The notes under the pieces: model-generated
Databases searched by the model: none
The model's input: only the letters and a program-made list of their open reading frames with translations
What the model was told of the DNA's origin: nothing
NCBI GenBank assembly: GCA_030266525.1
Contig: JAJDIC010000040.1
Coordinates: 1-18,534, forward strand
Length of the DNA stretch: 18,534 nt
DNA from: Desulfovibrio sp. OttesenSCG-928-G15
Lineage (GTDB): Bacteria > Desulfobacterota > Desulfovibrionia > Desulfovibrionales > Desulfovibrionaceae
Reading direction: 5' to 3'
Program-made: the position numbers and the translations under genes
Part shown: one piece after another, positions 13,813 through 18,534 of the stretch
Numbering within the stretch: the first letter of the stretch is position 1
How the letters are laid out: every line of letters starts with the position of its first letter

Positions 13813-14230
13813 GGAAGCGCTTCCCGCCATCATCAGAGCCGGTTTCCAATCTTCCTGCCTGACTCTAGTATGTGCACCGCACTGCAAAAGTACGGTACTT
13901 TCCATTTTCAGCCAGTGCGTACTGCCAATCCCGGCACTTCGTCTTCACCGCCGGTAACTCGGCGTTTCCTGAGAGCTGTAGCCAACGGGGAAGCATAAGA
14001 AGTACGAGGCTGTTTTTATAGCAATACGCGTTGTACCATTGGGCTATACGGTTTTATGTAATCAGCGGTTCCTTAAGTCTACTTTTTTGGTAGCCGCAAG
14101 CGACGTGTAGGGATATGCAAGGCCTTTCCCCGCGCCCCGCAAGCAGATATCCTCGCCTGGCCCGAAAATATATGCGTGGTTTTCACTGTCTGCGTTTCTT
14201 ATGGGAATCGCTGCTTCCGCGCATCTTGTT
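13813..14230. other. Gene-free region after prmA with several inverted repeats
   Basis: No gene is supported in these 418 bp. Visible structure: a perfect 14-bp palindrome GGGAAGCGCTTCCC starting at the prmA stop (13812-13825); a nested stem with CGCACTG (13878-13884) pairing CAGTGCG (13913-13919) around the near-perfect palindrome AAAGTAC-G-GTACTTT (13887-13901); and CGCCG-GTAACT-CGGCG (13949-13964). No T-rich terminator follows any of them. A short minus-strand open frame (14062-14268) lacks an RBS and known motifs. Confidence 0.5.
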
Positions 14231-14259
14231 TTGACAAACCAGCACAATTCTTCTAGCAT
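14231..14259 (+). promoter_or_regulatory. Sigma-70-type promoter of the receiver-PAS-PAS gene
   Basis: A perfect -35 TTGACA (14231-14236), a 17-bp spacer and -10 TAGCAT (14254-14259, 4/6). The predicted leader of about 95 nt contains a 7-bp hairpin GCCGCCC-TACAT-GGGCGGC (14273-14291). It is followed by competing GCCC/GGGC pairings at about 14302-14335. Confidence 0.6.
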
Positions 14260-14360
14260 AAAATCCAATATCGCCGCCCTACATGGGCGGCTGTTGCTAT
14301 TTGCCCTGTTGGGCCAGTAGTGCCTGTAGGGCCATGTAATGGGAATACCGGGGGGAGCCC

Positions 14361-15512
14361 ATGGATATACTTACCATTTTGATTGTAGAAGATGATCCCA
14401 TAGTTGCGGCCAGCATCGAAGCGCTGGTCGCAGCAGAGGGACATCAGGTATGCGGCATTGTCGCCAAAGGAGGCTCGGTTGCGCAAAGCGTCAAGGAACT
14501 GCGGCCCGATTTGATCATCATGGACGTACACCTTGCCGACGGAACTTCCGGCGCAGAGGTTACAAAAGAGCTTCTTGCCGCTGACAACGTTCCCGTAATC
14601 ATCGTTTCTGCAACCGATGAACCGGACGAACTACTGGAAATTGCCGAAAGCGGTGCCCTGGCCTTCATTAAAAAACCCATTTCCGTAGAAGAGCTTAAAG
14701 TCAGCCTGCGCATTGCCACCAACCACAACAAGGCAATGCACGAATTGCGCAAGAGTGAATCAGCGCATAAGCGCATGTTCGATGATGCGGCTGTCGGCCT
14801 CTACGTTTGCCATAAAGACGGCTACTATGTTGCCTGCAACAAAGCTTTTGCCAAAATTCTGGGCTTTTCCGGACCCGCGGAACTGCTTCGCACCGTGGTT
14901 TCCATGGACGAACAGATTTACGTCAAAAAAGGACGCAGGGCGGAAATCCTCAAGGAACTGGGGCAGGGAAACACCGTCAGCTTTGCCACATCGCAGGTTT
15001 ATGGCCGGGACGGCAACGTACTCTGGATTTCCGAGCATGTCTGCCCAACCACAGACGGCCTGCAAGACTTTGCACTGTATGAGGGTGTAGCCATGGACAT
15101 CAGCGCCCAGAAACGCGCGGAAAATGAGCGCAATGTCGCCTACGCGCTGATGCAGACAACCATGGACGCCATTGCAGACTTTATCGCCGTAACCGATTTG
15201 GAAGGCGATATCATCTTTGCCAATGAAGCGTTTGAACGCGAGCTTGGCGATGTTGTGGGGCCTGACCGCTCTCTTGCTTTTGCCAATGATGGTAATTGCC
15301 CGGTCTGCCGCTTCATGGCCGAGCTGGACAAGCCCGTTGCCCCCGGTTACCAGGTGCGCGGGTATTGCAATCTGCCGGGCTATCCCAAACGCCTGTCTGT
15401 TGGGATTAGCCGGTATGAAACCCCTGAAAGCGGCATATTGGGGGCCGTATTCATCATGCATGCCGTCAAGGAAACAGACTCTGACCAGACAGCGTCCTGG
15501 TCTTTGTCCTGA
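14361..15512 (+). CDS. Response regulator receiver with two PAS domains and no output domain
   Basis: This 383-residue cytoplasmic protein starts at ATG 14361 after GGGGGAG. An N-terminal receiver (about 1-120) has acidic residues E10-D11-D12, phospho-acceptor D55 (IIMDVHL) and the KKP loop. A short coiled segment leads to PAS 1 (about 132-255, MFDDAAVGLYVCHKDG to GVAMDISAQKRAENE). PAS 2 follows (about 265-375, TMDAIADFIAVTDLEGDIIFANEAFERELG). PAS 2 has clustered cysteines, C313-P-V-C316 and C336, that could bind metal or sense redox. There is no histidine kinase, GGDEF/EAL, HTH or MA domain after PAS 2; the protein ends about ten residues later. It lies 190 bp before the MCP gene and may modulate it or a separate kinase; partner unknown. 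Confidence 0.85.
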   Translation: MDILTILIVEDDPIVAASIEALVAAEGHQVCGIVAKGGSVAQSVKELRPDLIIMDVHLADGTSGAEVTKELLAADNVPVIIVSATDEPDELLEIAESGALAFIKKPISVEELKVSLRIATNHNKAMHELRKSESAHKRMFDDAAVGLYVCHKDGYYVACNKAFAKILGFSGPAELLRTVVSMDEQIYVKKGRRAEILKELGQGNTVSFATSQVYGRDGNVLWISEHVCPTTDGLQDFALYEGVAMDISAQKRAENERNVAYALMQTTMDAIADFIAVTDLEGDIIFANEAFERELGDVVGPDRSLAFANDGNCPVCRFMAELDKPVAPGYQVRGYCNLPGYPKRLSVGISRYETPESGILGAVFIMHAVKETDSDQTASWSLS

Positions 15513-15702
15513 GCAGGTTTTTCGCTGCATCTGCATGGCGCGACTGCTTGTAATTATTCACCGGTGCGCTCGTTTCGCCCCTTAGCGGCGGCAAGAGAGA
15601 CCGCCTGTATCCTGATTATATGGCGGTTGTCGGCGAAAAAACGCTGGCAGCCTCCGCGGCGTAGCGCCGCTCACCTTTTATCTCTCCGGCGGAGGACCCA
15701 CC

Positions 15703-18015
15703 ATGCGGCTCAGCATTTTTGCTAAAGTGGCGGTGCTGCTTATTGTCAGTATTGCCGTTGTCGTAGTCCCTTTAAGTTATACCGTTATTGATACTATCGA
15801 CGGGGTTTTGAGGAAAGAAGCGGAGGAAGGCCTCCACCTCAAGGCCACGGCCGTGGAAAAGCAGCTCTCCGGCATGCATGACAGCGTAGAAAGCGTACTC
15901 TGGCAAGCTGTGCGGCGTAGCGACCTTATTGAAGCCACCGTAAACAATGATATCACGGCCCTGAAAAGTATCGCCAAGGATATGGACGAGCGCAGCAGCA
16001 TCGACTTTGTCACCGTGACAGACGGTGAAGGCAATGTTCTGCTTCGCGGGCACTCCGACAAAAAGGGTGACTCTATCGCCCGTGTGGACTGTGTTAAAAA
16101 ATCCCTTGCCGGGGCGCCCATTACCATCGGCATCGCTCCGGGCAAGGAAGTCGCCTTTTCCGTGCGCGGCGGTGCGCCCATGGTAAAAGACGGCAAAATC
16201 GTCGGCGTGCTCTCGGTTGGCGTCCGCCTGGACTCCAGCGCTTTGGCGGATGAAATGAAAAGCCAGCTGGGCACGGAATTGACCTTTTTCAAGGACAAGC
16301 TCCGCGTAGCCACTTCGCTCAAGGACAAAGACGGCAAACCCATGGTCGGAACGGAACTTTCCAACGAGGCTGTTGAAAGCAACGTCCTGCAAGGCGGGCG
16401 CGCCTTCCAGAACAACTCGGCCATGATCGGCGGCATCGAATACAGCGTACTGTACACGCCCCTGCGCGATGTGGAAGAGAAGATTGTCGGCATGTTTTTC
16501 CTGGGCACGCCCACTACCACACTTGCACTTATCAAAAGCTCCATCATTAACAGAACCCTTGCCATCGCGGGAGGGCTTTCGCTGCTCATGGGCCTGATCG
16601 GGGTGTTTGTGGCCCGCCGGGTTATTACCGCGCCGCTGGCACGGGTGACAAACGTGATCAAGGATCTGGTTGATGACAAGGCCGAGCTTTCCTACCGCTT
16701 TGATACCTCAAGCAGGGACGAAGTGGCCCACCTCGCCCATCAGGTGAACAGGCTGACCGGCAAGGTGGAAGCCATGCTGTGTAATATTGAAGGGTACAAA
16801 AACCTTATGAACGCCATACCCGAACCCGTGTTCGCGGTGGACGACAACTACAAGGTTTCGCTGGTCAACGAAAGGGTATGCAAACTGAGCGGAGTTACTG
16901 ACCCCACGGTCCTGTATGGCAAGCACATCAATGATATCTTGAAAACCACCATATACGGCTCTGACAAATGCCCGCTCAAGGACGTGATGAAAAGCCGCAC
17001 CCGCTCGGTTTCTGAAGTATTCCCCCTGTACATTGACGGCAAGGAGCGCCTGATACGCGGCCTTTCCGACGTGATCAAGGACTGCCACGGCAACGACGCC
17101 GGTTTCTTCCAGGTAGCTTCCGACGTGACCGACATGGTGGAGCAGGAGCGCACGCTCGCAAACCAGATGGAGCGGATATCCGAAGTAAACACCAAGGTTA
17201 CCGGCATTGCCGCCCAGGTCAACACCTCGGCAAACACCATTCAGCACCAGACCAACAGCATTCAGGGCGCTGCCGCGCAGCAAAGCAAGCTCATGGGCGA
17301 AACCCAGCGAGCCATCCAGCAGATGAACGAGACCGTCATGGATATCGCACGTAACGCGGGCGACGCCTCTGCCAGCGCGGGCGAAAGCCAGCACCGCGCA
17401 GCCGAAGGCGAAAAAATCGTTCATGAAGCCATGGAAGCGATTGATTCGGTTCGCAACCTGGCGAGCGCCCTGCACGCCAGCCTTTCACAGCTTGGCGTGC
17501 ACGCTGAAAGCATCGGCCAGGTAATGAACGTCATTTCCGACATTGCGGACCAGACCAACCTTCTGGCCCTCAACGCCGCTATTGAAGCGGCCCGCGCCGG
17601 TGAAGCCGGGCGCGGCTTTGCCGTTGTGGCTGACGAAGTGCGCAAACTGGCGGAAAAGAGCATGGGCGCAACCCAGGAAGTGCGCAAGGCCACGCAGGAT
17701 ATCCAGCAGGGCGCTGATGACAACATCAGCAACATGGACAAGGTGTCTCAAGCCGTGGAAAACGCAACCGAGCTGTCGAAACGCTCCGGTGAAGTGCTTG
17801 GCCAGATTGTCGGCCTGGTAAGTCAGACCACGGCGCAAATAACGTCCATTGCCGCTGCGGCTGAGGAACAGTCCGCTTCCAGCGAAGAAATTGCCCGAAG
17901 CGTAAACCAGGTAACGGACATATCGGAAAAAACCGTACGCGAAACCACGGAATCTGCCCAGGCAGTGAACGAACTGGCAACGTTGGCCAGAGAACTTCAC
18001 GTTACGGTAAGTTAG
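15703..18015 (+). CDS. Methyl-accepting chemotaxis protein (Cache-type sensor, HAMP, PAS, MA)
   Basis: This is a 770-residue inner-membrane receptor. TM1 is at about 6-27, a periplasmic sensor domain of single-Cache type at about 28-282 ([18 protein letters not shown] and [16 protein letters not shown] strands), and TM2 at about 286-306. A HAMP domain (about 307-362) is followed by a cytoplasmic PAS domain from residue 367 ([16 protein letters not shown]) with C423 and C461, and the signalling domain at about 500-770. The last holds the conserved hairpin [19 protein letters not shown], with its tip near E634-F639, which contacts CheA/CheW. Q/E-rich helices there offer CheR/CheB methylation sites. 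No C-terminal NWETF-type pentapeptide is present, which agrees with the CheR here lacking a tethering extension. ATG 15703 follows GGCGGAGGA. The ligand cannot be told; the PAS domain suggests an added redox or energy input. Confidence 0.95.
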   Translation: MRLSIFAKVAVLLIVSIAVVVVPLSYTVIDTIDGVLRKEAEEGLHLKATAVEKQLSGMHDSVESVLWQAVRRSDLIEATVNNDITALKSIAKDMDERSSIDFVTVTDGEGNVLLRGHSDKKGDSIARVDCVKKSLAGAPITIGIAPGKEVAFSVRGGAPMVKDGKIVGVLSVGVRLDSSALADEMKSQLGTELTFFKDKLRVATSLKDKDGKPMVGTELSNEAVESNVLQGGRAFQNNSAMIGGIEYSVLYTPLRDVEEKIVGMFFLGTPTTTLALIKSSIINRTLAIAGGLSLLMGLIGVFVARRVITAPLARVTNVIKDLVDDKAELSYRFDTSSRDEVAHLAHQVNRLTGKVEAMLCNIEGYKNLMNAIPEPVFAVDDNYKVSLVNERVCKLSGVTDPTVLYGKHINDILKTTIYGSDKCPLKDVMKSRTRSVSEVFPLYIDGKERLIRGLSDVIKDCHGNDAGFFQVASDVTDMVEQERTLANQMERISEVNTKVTGIAAQVNTSANTIQHQTNSIQGAAAQQSKLMGETQRAIQQMNETVMDIARNAGDASASAGESQHRAAEGEKIVHEAMEAIDSVRNLASALHASLSQLGVHAESIGQVMNVISDIADQTNLLALNAAIEAARAGEAGRGFAVVADEVRKLAEKSMGATQEVRKATQDIQQGADDNISNMDKVSQAVENATELSKRSGEVLGQIVGLVSQTTAQITSIAAAAEEQSASSEEIARSVNQVTDISEKTVRETTESAQAVNELATLARELHVTVS

Positions 18016-18158
18016 ATAGTGTTGTCATGAGTTTGGATTTTCTTCTCTGCCAAGGCGCGGCAGGTTCACCAGGAAGGAATGGACGCTTTCGTCCATGACC
18101 TTAAGGGGTTCTGCCGCAACGCGGGCAGGGGGCAAAAGACATCTTGTGACTACACTCT
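18015..18158 (+). repeat. Family B palindromic element, copy 2
   Basis: It starts at the last base of the MCP stop codon, exactly as copy 1 starts at a stop. It shares with copy 1 the blocks GAGTTTGGATTTT, TCTCTGCCAAGGCG, CAGGTTCACCAGGA and TTTCGTCCATGACCTT. The end arms TAGTGTTGTCATGAG and CTTGTGACTACACT still pair with each other but differ in sequence from copy 1. The central hairpin is ATGGACG-CTTT-CGTCCAT. Confidence 0.75.
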
Positions 18159-18165
18159 GCATCCA

Positions 18166-18293
18166 GGAAATACGGATTTTTTCCGTCTGGCCGCATTGCT
18201 TCGCCTTTTTTGAAAGGGGGGCAGGACCGAAGAGTCCAGCCCCCCCCCTTCAAAAAAGCCCGCGCCTTGCCAGACGAAAAGCTCACCATTTCC
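18166..18293 (+). repeat. Family A palindromic element, copy 2
   Basis: It directly follows element B copy 2. The outer arms are GGAAAT ... TTTTTTCCGTCTGG and CCAGACGAAAA ... ATTTCC. The inner T-rich/A-rich arms enclose the same centre as copy 1 (GGGGGC-A-GGACC-GAAG-AGTCC-A-GCCCCC). Loop and arm bases differ from copy 1 while most pairing is retained. Confidence 0.75.
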
Positions 18294-18390
18294 CGTCACA
18301 CTGTATGCTGGTTACGGCTTCTTGAAATGCTGTACTCGTCCTTGATAACGTTCAGCACGGCACAACAACATACTTTTTTCTGGCGAATGC

Positions 18391-18534
18391 ATGAGAAAAC
18401 ACCAGTTCGTCAAAACAAACTGTAACTGTTTGCGTAACGCAACCTACCTGAAGTGCAAGTTTTGTGGCGCCATGGAGTATTGCGGCGTTGATGAAGTGCG
18501 CGAATTTTCTGCTGAACAGGCCACCTGCCCCTCT
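18391..18534 (+). CDS. Small Cys-rich protein, 5' part, runs off the window
   Basis: An open frame starts at ATG 18391 and is still open after 48 codons at the window end. It reads MRKHQFVKTNCNCLRN, then YLKCKFCGAMEYCG, then EQATCPS. The CxC, CxxC and further cysteines suggest a zinc-ribbon-like or other metal-binding fold. No strong RBS precedes it (GGCGA six bases upstream), and the overlapping ATG at 18387 in another frame stops quickly. Codon use resembles the neighbouring genes. I do not recognise the family. Truncation by the window means length and function are open. Confidence 0.55.
   Translation, partial: MRKHQFVKTNCNCLRNATYLKCKFCGAMEYCGVDEVREFSAEQATCPS

Noticed and set aside
14010..14070. 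Stretch resembling the D arm of a minus-strand tRNA
   Set aside because: No acceptor stem, anticodon arm or T arm could be found to complete a cloverleaf.
14062..14268. 68-codon minus-strand ORF upstream of the receiver-PAS-PAS gene
   Set aside because: Starts with TTG, has no clear RBS, overlaps the plus-strand promoter and shows no recognisable motif.
15536..15552. Possible sigma-54 promoter before the MCP (TGGCGCG...TTG)
   Set aside because: The spacing is off by one and the -12 GC is missing.

Overview
The window looks like chromosomal DNA from a Desulfovibrio-type sulfate reducer (Desulfovibrionaceae, Desulfobacterota). The signs are moderately high GC coding sequence, a large single-operon chemosensory locus with a HEAT-repeat protein and a ParA ATPase, and an in-frame UGA that reads as selenocysteine in an IscA/HesB-like gene. 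The genus is inferred from gene content and style; no search was possible.

Layout. (1) 2-703: the 3' part of a family-61-type glycosyltransferase. (2) 785-947, minus strand: a tRNA-Pro(CGG) gene with encoded CCA, its promoter and a strong intrinsic terminator. (3) 1304-11581, all plus strand: a chemosensory locus. cheB is followed by a hairpin-rich gap of about 540 bp, then a HEAT-repeat protein, cheR, a ParA-like ATPase, cheW with an N-terminal extension, cheY and a very large cheA. Gaps from the HEAT gene to cheY are 4, 4, -4 and 13 bp, which indicates one transcript with translational coupling; cheA follows after 120 bp. (4) 11931-12684: two tandem IscA/HesB-like genes. The first carries TGA (Sec) exactly where the second carries TGC (Cys). 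(5) 12940-13812: prmA-like ribosomal protein L11 methyltransferase. (6) 14361-15512: a response-regulator receiver followed by two PAS domains and no output domain. (7) 15703-18015: a transmembrane methyl-accepting chemotaxis protein with periplasmic sensor, HAMP, PAS and signalling domain. (8) 18391-end: the start of a small Cys-rich protein.

How it fits together. The MCP senses ligand, redox or energy state and controls CheA through CheW. CheA phosphorylates CheY and CheB, while CheR and CheB set receptor methylation. The ParA-like protein and the extended CheW resemble, in arrangement, the ParC/ParP pair that positions chemosensory arrays in other bacteria. CheA has two canonical Hpt domains plus a third Hpt-like domain whose phospho-accepting His is replaced by Thr.

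Intergenic DNA is unusually rich in palindromic repeats. At least four families were found by eye (A, B, C and a double-hairpin module E), each with two or three copies in the window. Several copies start at the stop codon of the upstream gene. Arm sequences change between copies while pairing is kept.
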